From Platanthera guangdongensis (lineage: Eukaryota > Streptophyta > Magnoliopsida > Asparagales > Orchidaceae): a stretch of DNA of 64,000 nt. The DNA is taken from positions 23,492,208 to 23,556,207 of the forward strand of contig CM077151.1 of NCBI GenBank assembly GCA_039583875.1. The letters are read 5' to 3'. The notes under the pieces were generated by a model. The model was not told the origin of the DNA. It made no database searches and saw nothing but the letters and a program-made list of their open reading frames with translations. The position numbers were made by a program, and so were the translations under genes. Positions 25,001 to 37,000 of the stretch are shown here, one piece after another. Numbering within the stretch: position 1 is the stretch's first letter; each line of letters opens with the position of its first letter.

Positions 25001-28000
25001 AATATATCGATTCCTGCCCTGGCATTCGCGCATTCTCTCCGCAGCCGGCGAAACCCGATAGCTAGGGTTTGGGTGGTTTCTCCTTCTCGTCGCCTGGTAT
25101 GGTGAAATCCTCTGCTTCTTCCTTCTTTTCTACGTGTATATGTTCTAAACGCCTCTTCCTTAGCCTACTTTGGGACTGTTGGAGCTCTCTTGGCTTTGGT
25201 GGGAGCACTTTCACGTTTCTTTGGACTAGGTATTTGCTTCCTTTCATATTTTTTTTTGTACTTGAGGCTGGATTTACGTCTTTTGGTTGGTTTCGTGGAG
25301 GGCCGGTTGTCCTCTTGGGGGCTGCTGTTTTAGGAGTTGTGCCCTAGTTAATTTTGTCCTGATTTTGGCCGGCTGGGTAGTTTGGTTCTATGTTTTTTTT
25401 GTGGCTGCTGTTTTAGGATGGCAGCTAGGCTGGACAACTAGGCCGGCTGTGCCCTACTTTGTTTTGCACTTGGTAGCCGGCTGGTTTTGGCCTGTTTGTG
25501 TGGGCTGCTTGGACTGTGGTAGGGGCTGTTTGGATTGTGTTAAGGGCTGTTTGAACTGTGTTTGTGGGCTGTTTTTATGGGCTGTTTGGGCTGTTGTTAT
25601 GGGCTGTTTTGATGGCTGCTGTTTTTATGGCTGCTGTTCTCTATGTTTGGACTATGTTTATGGGCTGTGTGGAATATTTTTATGGGCTGTTGGACTGTAT
25701 ATGTGGGCTGGTTTTGGACTGTATATGGGCTGGTTGGACTGTGTTTGTGTGGGCTTGAATGCGTTGGGTCGCTGTGTGGGATGCAACCTCATGAAATAAA
25801 TATTGTTGCCTTATAAATGTACAGATATTGTGAAGGATGGCATCTCCGAGTCGACGCGACGTCTATTCGAGACGGGGCAAAGAAAAGGAACGAGCCACGG
25901 TGAGAATTTCTCTTTTTAATGTATGCTTTACCAAAATATTTAACTATTTCATGAAACTGCTTTATACCATCACTCTATATGTTGGAAATGCTATGAATGG
26001 TCTCACTTAGAGGCAATCAAACAAGGAAATATTCTGAGGGGACTAATTAACATAAAGAACTCATCATACATAATATAATGTGTCGACACATGAAACTATT
26101 AAGGGTAATATAAAATGAAGAATACTGATGTTGTGTACTGAAGTACCAGGCCAGTCGAGCCGAAAGGCATAAACGCGTGTTGTACGTACTGGTCTGGAGA
26201 CTGATGACCCCAAAGGGGTCGGGCCCAAAGACTGAAATACGGAAGACTGAGACGGATATAGAAATTATTGATTTACCCTTAATAGTGCCTATATAAAAAA
26301 GAAATGCAAACTTAAAGAATATTGTCGTATAGCTTAACGGTAACAGACATTCATTGTTTCTTATTGATGATTGGTTTTAGCCTTACTGAAACACTATTGG
26401 TAGTTATTGCTATCGCAAGACAAATTCACGATGAAATGAACTGTGCTATATTAATTTATTAAATGACAACAGTACTAACTTTTTATTAGAAAACTTTTAC
26501 TGTACAGCAGATTAAAAAGGTAAATTTTCACTTAGTCTTATACAAGACTAACGGTTGTATTCTCTAAATTTTTAGGAACCGGAAACACAGCGACCGGTCG
26601 TCATTAGAGCTCAGGTAGCATTTACTGTTTTATTTTCTTTTTGTACTGCTATATAGAATCTTATGTAACTGATGTTTATAATACTTACTCGTTATGAAAT
26701 GCATATGTACATTTTCCGCTGTACAAGATTATGAAATGCATATGTTTATGATATTGTTAATTGTGGCGGACAATAGGGCCGTTACAATTTAATGGTATCA
26801 GAGTCAGGTTTTCAATTGCACCCTGGCCATAACGAGTATGTATGCTTGTCAGTAAATCTATCTAAGTGTGATTTCAATGGATGCGCAGGAAGAGCAAGAG
26901 GTAATGTCTGAGGGAAGTGCCTCAGGGCAAGCCCAGCAAGAGCTGCCGCAAATGATACCCTCACAGACACCACCGCAATTAATGGATCTGACGCGGATGC
27001 TGGCAGAGGCTATTAAAATGGTTAGAGATGTGCCCCCTACACCAGCACCGGAAGTGGCAGGACCGTCACAGCAGAGACAGTTGGATGTCGATTTAAAGCA
27101 ATTCCTGGAATTGAAGCCACCAGTGTTTCGGGGAGGGTTATCGCCCTTGAAAACAGAGGATTGAATCTCACGCATTGAGACGATACTGGAAGTCATGCTT
27201 TGCCCAGACGAACGAAAAGTGGGTTTGGTTACGTTTTTATTAGAAGGAGAAGCAAAGCGATGGTGGCAGAGTGTGCGTGGCAGGTTGGCGGGCCGCACAC
27301 AAGCAAGTATTCCGTGGGCCACTTTTATCCAAGCGTTTACTAACTGGTTTGTTCCGGAATCAGAAAAGAAGTTGTTACATGATAAGTTTTTGCGTTTGGT
27401 TCAGGGTCCTCGATCAGTCTTGGACTACGAAACAGAGTTCGCCAATTTAGCATTTTATGCAGAGGCCTTTGTGCCTAATGAGAAAGAAAGATGTCGACGC
27501 TTCCAGGAAGGGCTGCGAGATAGTATTCGTTCGATTCTGATACCGATGGAGATCATAGACTATGGGGCTTTGGTGAAGAAAGCCCGTTTGATGGAAATCG
27601 ATGCGGAGAAAACCCAAAAGCGAAGAGACTTTGCAAAGAAAAGATCGACATGGTCGTCTTCGGAGTCCTCGAGTAAGGCGAGCACATCAGGGAAGTCAAG
27701 TGATTCAGGAAAGCAGTCTCGTCCCGTTGAAAGCCGTGGCAGTGCACCGACAGTTGAGCAACGATGTGGCAAGTGTGGCAAAAGCCACAAGGGGCAGTGT
27801 TTAGTGGGAAGCAATGTCTGCTATTTGTGCCGTCAGCCTGGGCATCGACAGAGGGAGTGCCCTCGGAACCGAGAAGGACAAAGAGTAGTACAGCAGTTTC
27901 CAGTGCCACAGGGCCAGAGATTGTATCAGATGGGTCGTACTACGGGAGGTGAGTACGCAGCCTCAGCTTCTACGTCAGTGCCAGCAGGAGCATATATAGA

Positions 28001-31000
28001 AGAACGTCAAAGACAAGAACGCCGAGTGCAGCCGCGGGTATTCAATCTGAATCAGCAAGAGGCAAAGGCGGACGACACCGTTGTGACAGGTATTATCCCT
28101 ATCGGTAACTTTTTAGTTAAAGTGTTATTTGATACGGGAGCAAGCCATTCCTTTATTTCTACCACAATATTGAATGCACTTGCGGCAAAACCCTATCGGG
28201 TCCAAGAGGTTTTGCAAGTTACGTTACCAAATAACCAGATACTTACTGCACAACAACGAGTAATCATTACGTTTGCCTTGAATGATAAGTCATTTACAAC
28301 GGACTTAGTGGTTCTTCCCTTGACTGAGTTCGATATTATTCTGGGCATGGACTGGTTAACCCAACAGGAGGCAGTGATTGACTGTAAGACTAAAGAAGTC
28401 TCGGTAACGTGTGCAGATCAAAGTAGAATTACTTATCGAGGATTAGGTGAAGTGTCGAAAATGTTAATATCTGCAATGAAAGCGCTTTCACAAATCCGGA
28501 AAGGCGGTCAAGCTATTCTGGTAATGGTGAAAGGACCTCCAGAAGAAAAGAAGGACATTACGACAATTCCAGTCGTATGTGACTTTCAAGAGTTATTTCC
28601 GGAAGAATTGGTTGGACTCCCGCCAAGGAGAGAAATTGAATTTGAAATTAACCTCGAGCAAGGGGCTAGACCGGTGGCAAAGTCACCATATCGTATGGCG
28701 CCAAAGGAATTGGCAGAACTGAAAGTGCAGCTACAAGATTTAATTGATAAAAATTTCATTCGTCCAAGTTCCTCTCCGTGGGGTGCCCCCGTATTGTTTG
28801 TAAAGAAGAAAGAAGGAACGTTACGCCTGTGCGTTGATTATCGTGAACTCAATAAGTTGACTGTGAAGAATAAATATCCTCTTCCTCGTATCGAGGATTT
28901 ATTCGACCAACTTGTCAATGCTAGAGTGTTCTCTAAGTTGGATTTGCGATCTGGTTACTACCAGCTAAGGATAAAAGAAGAAGATATTTTCAAAACTGCT
29001 TTCAGTACCAGATATGGTCATTATGAGTTTATGATCATGCCGTTTGGGCTAACCAATGCACCAGCAGCATTTATGGATCTGATGAACCGGGTCTTTAAAG
29101 ATTATCTGGACCAATTCGTGATTGTGTTTATTGACGATATCCTGATTTATTCCCCGTCAGACGAAGCCCATGCTTGGCATTTACGATTGGCCTTGCAGAC
29201 ATTGAAAGAACATCAACTATATGCCAAATTTTCGAAATATGAATTCTGGTTGCGAGAAGTGTCCTTTCTTGGACACGTGATAACGGAACAGGGTTTGGCA
29301 GTAGACCCCGCAAAGATTGAATCTATCCTCAGTTGGCCGCAACCAACAACAGTGACGGAAGTACGGAGTTTCCTGGGTTTGGCAGGCTACTATCGACGTT
29401 TTGTAAAGAACTTTGCAAGAATCTCTTTACCGTTGACCCAGCTAACCAGGAAGAATGTGTTGTTTTATTGGTCAAAGGACTGTCAGATTGCATTTGACAT
29501 TTTAAAAGAAAAACTGACTACAGCGCCGATTTTAACTATGCCGTCAGGTACGGAAGGGTTTCAGATTTTTAGTGATGCGTCGTACAAGGGTTTGGGTTGT
29601 GTATTGATGCAGCATGGAAAAGTAATTGCATATGCTTCCCGACAGTTGAAAGATGCTGAGAAAAATTACCCAGTTCATGATTTAGAACTGGCTGCCGTAA
29701 TTTTTGCCCTAAAGATTTGGCGACATTATTTATATGGCGTACGCTGCGAAGTTTTTACGGATCACAAAAATCTCAAATATATATATTCGCAGAAGGATTT
29801 GAACCTTCGACAGCGTCGTTGGTTAGAATTTATCAAAGACTACGATTTCGATATGCAGTACCACTCAGGCAAAGCAAATGTAGTTGCGGATGCCTTAAGC
29901 TGCAAGAACACAGTTGGCTTATCTGTTTTGTCTGGTTATGAAGCACAATTGGTGTATGAGTTGGAAAAGATGCACATCACTCCGCTCGTTACACCGGAAA
30001 GCAAGCGAGCCCAGTTGTCGCAATTACAAATCAGATATACATTGAAAGATAGGATCAAAGCGGCTTTGCCAAACGATCCGTTTCTCGCTGAATTGCAAAA
30101 GAAAGTAAAGAAAGGAGAGACGGGTGAGTTTACCGAACAGAATGGACTATTGCTTATGAACGGGCGCTTGTGTGTCCCGAATGTGAACAACATACGAAAA
30201 GATATTCTATATGAGGCACATAACACACCGTATTCAATTCACCCAGGACGAACAAAGATGCATCAGGACCTGAAGGAGGATTTCTGGTGGCCTGGTATGA
30301 AAAAGGACGTCATAGCGTATATTGCGTCCTGCCACACGTGTCAACTGGTGAAAGCAGAACACCAGAAACCTGGAGGATATTTGCATTCCCTACCCATACC
30401 AGAATGGAAGTGGGAAGACATTGCGATGGATTTTGTTTTCGGTCTTCCTCGCAGCAAATTGGGACATGATGGTATTTGAGTCATTATTGATCGTCTAACG
30501 AAGAACGCACATTTTATTCCCGTGCGACAGGAAGGACCACCTGAAAAGTTAAATGATCTGTACATAGATGTTATTGTCAAATTGCATGGAATTCCACGCT
30601 CCATTGTTTCTGACCGTGATGGTCGATTCACGTCGGGAAACTGGAGATATATTCACAAACGTTTGGGAACAAAGTTATTATTCAGCACAGCCTTCCATCC
30701 CCAAACAGATGGACAGTCAGAACGAACAATACAGTTCTTAGAAGATTTACTGCGTATGGTGGTCTTGGATTTAAAAGGCTCCTGGGAAAAGTATCTGACC
30801 TTGGTAGAGTTTGCGTATAATAACAGCTACCAATCGTCTATTCAGATGGCACCCTTTGAAGCATTGTATGGCCGACGTTGTCGAACACCATTAAGTTGGG
30901 CTGACGAGGGGGAACGAACACTGTATAATCGGGAGAAAATTGATAAATGGCATGAAAAAGTAAAGTTGATCCAACAACGAATGAAGGTAGCGCAAGATCG

Positions 31001-34000
31001 CCAACAAAAATACTATAATGTCCGTCATCGTCTTGTGCAATTTCAAGTCGGTGACCAGGTATGTTTGAAAATCAGACCGTTCAAAGGAGTTACACGTTTC
31101 CGACGACTTAGGAAATTGAGTCTGCATTATGTCGGACCTTTTTCCGTCGTTGAGCGTGTCGGTGACGTAGCCTACCGCTTGGAGCTACCAACAGAGTTGC
31201 AAAGGTTGCATCATGTATTTCATGTGTCAGCATTACGGAAGTATGTTCATGACCCTGAAACGATTGTTGCAACCACAGATATACAAATTGAACCAGACCT
31301 CTCTAGCCCGACGGAACCATATCAGATTATAGATCGGCAAAGCAAACAGTTAAGAAATCGAGACGTGTCGTTTGTACTAGTTTGGTGGAAGGGTCACCCT
31401 AGACACGAGGCGACATGGGAACGTGAAGAGGCAATGCGAAATCTTTTTCCTGTACTGTTTGATAATATGGAAGAATGATTTTCGGGGACGAAAATTTTTA
31501 AGGAGGGGAGAATTGTGACGCACATCTAGTTGGTATGTCATATTCTGTTATGTTGCAGTAATTAATTACTTCTATGATCATGCGTAACGAAAATTAATTC
31601 ATTACAGATAACGTCCCCGATGAGGAAAAAAGAGGTAAGCAATATTGAATCGGCGTCGCCATGAGCTATGAATCGGCGTCGCCCTGAGCTATGATTCGGC
31701 GTCGTGCGAGTTCTTCCTTTGCATGTGCTATGTTATGTTATGTATGGAACGTTATTTATATTTTGTTTTGTTGTTTTGGTAATGTGGATGGCACAGAAGA
31801 TTGTCGCATGACTTATGTAGTTGTATATATATGTTGTAAATTAAAAAGTGGGCTTGATTTCCTAGTGTTGCGGGTTTAATTTTATGTGGTAATGTTATAT
31901 TTGGTGATATTGGTGAGCTGGGTTGGCTGGTTGGTGCTATCTGCTGGTTTGGTTGGCTGGTTGGCGCTGTTGGTTGGCTGGGTTGGATGTGTGGCTGGGT
32001 TCACCGGTTCAGTTTTGCATCCGGTTCGGGCTTGGCAGATAAGGCTGCAGCGGTGGGTTTTGTTTCTTATAATATATCGATTCCTGCCCTGGCATTCGCG
32101 CATTCTCTCCGCAGCCGGCGAAACCCGATAGCCAGGGTTTGGGTGGTTTCTCCTTCTCGTCGCCTGGTATGGTGAAATCCTCTGCTTCTTCCTTCTTTTC
32201 TACGTGTATATGTTCTAAACGCCTCTTCCTTAGCCTACTTTGGGACTGTTGGAGCTTTCTTGGCTTTGGTGGGAGCACTTTCACGTTTCTTTGGACTAGG
32301 TATTTGCTTCCTTTCATGTTTTTTTTGTACTTGAGGCTGGATTTACGTCTTTTGGTTGGTTTCGTGGAGGGCCGGTTGTCCTCTTGGGGGCTGCTGTTTT
32401 AGGAGTTGTGCCCTAGTTAATTTTGTCCTGATTTTGGCCGGCTGGGTAGTTTGGTTCTATGTTTTTTTTGTGGCTGTTGTTTTAGGATGGCAGCTGGGCT
32501 GGACAACTAGGCCGGCTGTGCCCTACTTTGTTTTGCACTTGGTAGCCGGCTGGTTTTGGCCTGTTTGTGTGGGCTGCTTGGACTGTGGTAGGGGCTGTTT
32601 GGATTGTGTTAAGGGCTGTTTGAACTGTGTTTGTGGGCTGTTTTTATGGGTTGTTTGGGCTGTTGTTATGGGCTGTTTTGATGGCTGCTGTTTTTATGGC
32701 TGTTGTTCTCTATGTTTGGACTATGTTTATGGGCTGTGTGGAATATTTTTATGGGCTGTTGGACTGTATATGTGGGCTGGTTTTGGACTGTATATGGGCT
32801 GGTTGGACTGTGTTTGTGTGGGCTTGAATGCGTTGGGTCGCTGTGTGGGATGCAACCTCATGAAATAAATATTGTTGTCTTATAAATGTACAGATATTGT
32901 GAAGGATGGCATCTCCGAGTCGACGCGACGTCTATTCGAGACGGGGCAAAGAAAAGGAACGAGCCACGGTGAGAATTTCTCTTTTTAATGTATGTTTTAC
33001 CAAAATATTTAACTATTTCATGAAACTGCTTTATACCATCACTCTATATGTTCGAAATGTTATGAATGGTCTCACTTAGAGGCAATCAAGCAAGGAAATA
33101 TTCTGAGGGGACTAATTAACATAAAGAACTCATCATACATAATATAATGTGTCGACACATGAAACTATTAAGGGTAATATAAAATGAAGAATACTGATGT
33201 TGTGTACTGAAGTACCAGGCCAGTCGAGCCGAAAGGCATAAACGCGTGTTGTACGTACTGGTCTGGAGACTGATGACCCCAAAGGGGTCGGGCTCAAAGA
33301 CTGAAATACGAAAGACTGAGACGGATATAGAAATTATTGATTTACCCTTAATAGTGCATATATAAAAAAGAAATGCAAACTTAAAGAATATTGTCGTATA
33401 GCTTAACGGTAACAGACATTCATTGTTTCTTATTGATGATTGGTTTTAGCCTTACTGAAACACTATTGGTAGTTATTGCTATTGCAAGACAAATTCACGA
33501 TGAAATGAACTGTGATATATTAATTTATTAAATGACAACAGTACTTACTTTTTATTAGAAAACTTTTACTGTACAGCAGATTAAAAAGGTAAATTTTCAC
33601 TTATTCTTATACAAGACTAACGGTTGTATTCTCTAAATTTTTAGGAACCGGAAAGACAGCGACCGGTCGTCATTGGAGCTCAGGTAGCATTTACTGCTTT
33701 ATTTTCTTTCTGTACTGGTATATAGAATCTTATGTAACTGATGTTTATAATACTTACTCGTTATGAAATGCATATGTACATTTTCCGCTGTACAAGATTA
33801 TGAAATGCATATGTTTATGATATTGTTAATTGTGGCGGACAATAGGGTCGTTACAGGAAGTCGTCGAGACGCTGAGGCGTCAATTGTCGCAGCAAATACG
33901 CGACAAAAAGGAGCGCTCACGCGCGGCTTTCCTGGAGGCGACGGAGGCGCTTGGGGAGCAGCTTGCGCGCATCGAGTGGTGGACTGCTCGTGGAAAAGAG

Positions 34001-37000
34001 GTGGAAACCGACGGCACCGCCGATCTTAGCGGCGTGGGGGAGCATTGGTCCACCGGAGAATGGTGGCTTCGATTCCGTCAACTTCGATTCCGCCAACTAC
34101 CACCGACGACAGGCTGGAAGCGCGGTGCGGGGCCACTGGTGTTGTCGTTTCGGGCCAGCGAGGCCAGGGACAACAGCCGTGCAGCTTCTGGGGGCCCGGC
34201 GAAGGCTCGGGTGGCTCTTGCGGCTTCACTAGGGGCACGAGGGGGCTCCGGCAGCATGGGCAGCCGCTTGTGGCTTGGCAAGAAGATGATAGGGGGCAGC
34301 GGGAAGCGGATTTGGGAAGAGGCGGCGGTCAGCCCCTCCGACAGCCTTATTGGGGTTGGGGGGAAGGAGAAAGAGGCAATGGAGTCGGTATGGGAGGACG
34401 CGGGGGCGCACGAACCCCGCGCAGAAGGGAAGGAGAAGCGTTAGCGGAGAACCACTGGGGCTGAGGGCTCATTATACAAGGCAGGGGAAGCCCAGGGGAG
34501 AATGGAGGACCGTTGAATCACAGTTGGGGACGATGTTACCACTAGGGAAAAGAGGGGAAGGCCGGTGGTGGGGGAAGGGCCAGTTAGAGGGAGAGAGCGG
34601 GAAGAAGGAGAGAATAGAGGAGAGGGATCAGCCCCCTTTATTTGCTAGATGATCCAAAGATAAAGTTTAGTGTTTACAATAGGCCTCTTATACAATGAGG
34701 CTCAATAAAACAAAATAACTAAAATGCCCTTACATTAAAACTAAACTTGCTTCCCATCCAGAATTTCCGCCGGGTCTCCCGCTGTCACGCTTCCGCTCGC
34801 GGTATCGCGGTGAGTAATGTCAGGCGATACCGCGACATTACCCCGCCCTCCTTCTGCGTGCGTGATCGTCGTGCGTACACCCTCCAAGGCGGTTCGCCGT
34901 CATGCAGTTCGGTAACAATGCCGTCGTCTGGGAAATTAGTCTTGTCCTCAAGGAAGTAATCCTGAAATTGGCGACAAAAATCATCTCGGAGAAGCCATGT
35001 GCTCGTCGACGGCGGCCGATGTCACCACGCCACCCGGACTTCCTCGGGAAAACCGGTGCTGGGGTGGGGCGACCGACTATCCAAGACAGCCGCCGGGTAT
35101 AAGGGTGCCGAATCCGAGAAATCAAGGTCGGCGGAGATATGGTCCAAGGTGGGGTGGTCGCCGATGATGCGACGAAGCTGAGACACGTGGAATACGGGAT
35201 GAATCCGGCTGCCGTCCGGCAAGCAAAGGCGGTAGGCCACGACCCCAATCCGGCCGAGCACCTCGAACGGGCCGAAGAAACGCGGCGCCAGCTTGGGGCA
35301 TGTGTGGTAGGCGACTGTCAGCAGGCGATATGGATGGAGCTTAATGAACACCTTCTCCCCCGGAGCGAATTGCAAGTCCCGGCGTTTCCGGTTGGCAAAC
35401 GAAGTCATTTTGGCCTGGGCTCGACGGAGGTGCTGCTTTAGGCTGTCCAAAATGGTGTCACCATCCTGAAGGTGAGCCGCTAAGCTGGTCACGGGGGCAC
35501 TCGCCCGGGAGGTGTCGCACGATAGATGGGGGTGGCCAGCCGTATACTGCTTCGAAGGGGGAGGTGTTGGTGGCGTAATGATAAGCCATGTTGTACGAGT
35601 ATTCCGCCCATGGAAGCCATTTTGCTCAGGTGCCCGGCCGCTCGCCGATGAAGCATCAAAGGTAGGTCTCTAAACACCGATGGAGGACTTCGGACTGCCA
35701 GTTCGCCTGTGGATGGTAGGCGGTGCTCATCCGGAGGCGAGTGCCTTGCAAGCGCAAAAGTGTTGTCCAAAAACTGCTCAAAAAGAGAGGGTCCCGATCG
35801 CTGACGATAGAGCGCGGGAAGCCATGAATACGCACGATCTCGGCGATGAAACTGTCCACCATTGTCACGGCCGTGTAGGGATGACGGAGGGGAATAAAGT
35901 GGACATACTTCGAGAGGCGGTCCACGACCACCAAGATGCAGTCGAACCCGGCGGAATACGGTAGCCGGGTGATGAAATCCATGGCGATGTCCTCCCAAAT
36001 CCGTTCGGGTACCGGCAGGGGCTGCAGAAGGCCCCCCGGAAACATCGACTCATACTTGGCCTTCTGACATGGAAGGCAGGCGGCTACATAGGCCTTGACC
36101 TGTCGAAACATCTGTGGCCAAAACAAGGAGGCGGCGAGGCGGCGATAGGTGTGGAACGCACCGGCATGCCCGCCGGACGGGGATGCGTGGAATTCCTCCA
36201 ATAGTCGCGGAATGCACTTGGAACTGGCGGACAGCACAAGGCGGCCGCGGTAGAACAACCAGTCGCCGATGAGCAAATAGGGTGGGTGTGCGGACGGGTC
36301 GGCGATGAGAGCCGTACGAATGGAGCCGAGCACAGGATCCTGTTCGACCCCCTCCTAGATATCAGCGCCCTCCTCCCAAACTGGTCGAGTGAGGGCCGCT
36401 AATTCAGGTGCGTGCGGCTGGCGGGAGAGGGCATCAGCCGCCCGATTGGTCTTGCCGGAGCGGAACTCGATCGAGAAATCGTAGCCCAATAGTTTGGCGG
36501 CCCACAATTGACATGCCAGTGTGGAAATTTTCTGTTGGAGGAGGTAGCGAAGGCTATGATGGTTCGTCCGGACCACAAACAGCCAATCGAGGAGATACGA
36601 GCGCCAATGTTGGACCGCGAGGACGAGAGCCATGAGTTCATTTTCGTACGCCGAGCGGCTCCGGATGGAAGATGAAAAACGCGGTTGTAATAGGCAATGG
36701 GGCGGCCGGATTGCATGAGGACCGCGCCGACCCCCGTGCCCGAGGCGTCGCACTCCACTACGAACGGTTGGTGAAAGTCGGGCATGACCAACATCGGCCC
36801 GTGCACGAGAGCTGACTGCAGGGCCGTGAATGCGGCTAGGGCGGGGGCAAACCACACAAAGGGGCCCTCCTCTAAGGTCTTGAGCAGCTGTGTAAGGGGA
36901 CGGGCCAGCGTTTTGTAGCCTGAATAAACCGTCGGTAATAGTCGGTAAGGCCCAAGAAGGCGCGAACCTCGCCGACAGAAGTAGGCGGCGGCCAGCGGAG

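Larger units (their letters stand above)
24444..33855 (+). mobile_element. Element D: nearly intact chromovirus (Ty3/gypsy, Tekay-like), TSD GGAAG
   Basis: 9412 bases with two 2.34 kb LTRs (24444-26786 and 31514-33855), a tRNA-iMet site at 26793, a continuous gag-pol frame from 26877 to 31478 broken only by two TGA stops (27162, 30477), and a purine tract before the 3' LTR. The TSD GGAAG (24439-24443, 33856-33860) is exact, and rejoining the flanks restores E's gag wording. By eye the LTRs differ at about 35 positions (near 1.5%), so this is the youngest insertion in the window. Domain order gag, zinc knuckle, protease, RT, RNase H, integrase, chromodomain defines a chromovirus. Confidence 0.93.

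Noticed and set aside
24816..25061. Hydrophobic 81-codon frame resembling a membrane peptide, in both LTR copies
   Set aside because: By-product of GGCTGGTTGG repeats within the LTR.
25287..25799. 170-codon Trp/Cys-rich membrane-like frame (repeated at 32356-32868)
   Set aside because: It lies wholly in the LTR of element D and is produced by the GGGCTGTTTGG repeat; it starts and ends at no gene signal.
24444..33855. Endogenous retrovirus with env
   Set aside because: After integrase there is a chromodomain and then the purine tract and LTR; no envelope-like frame with signal peptide or membrane anchor.
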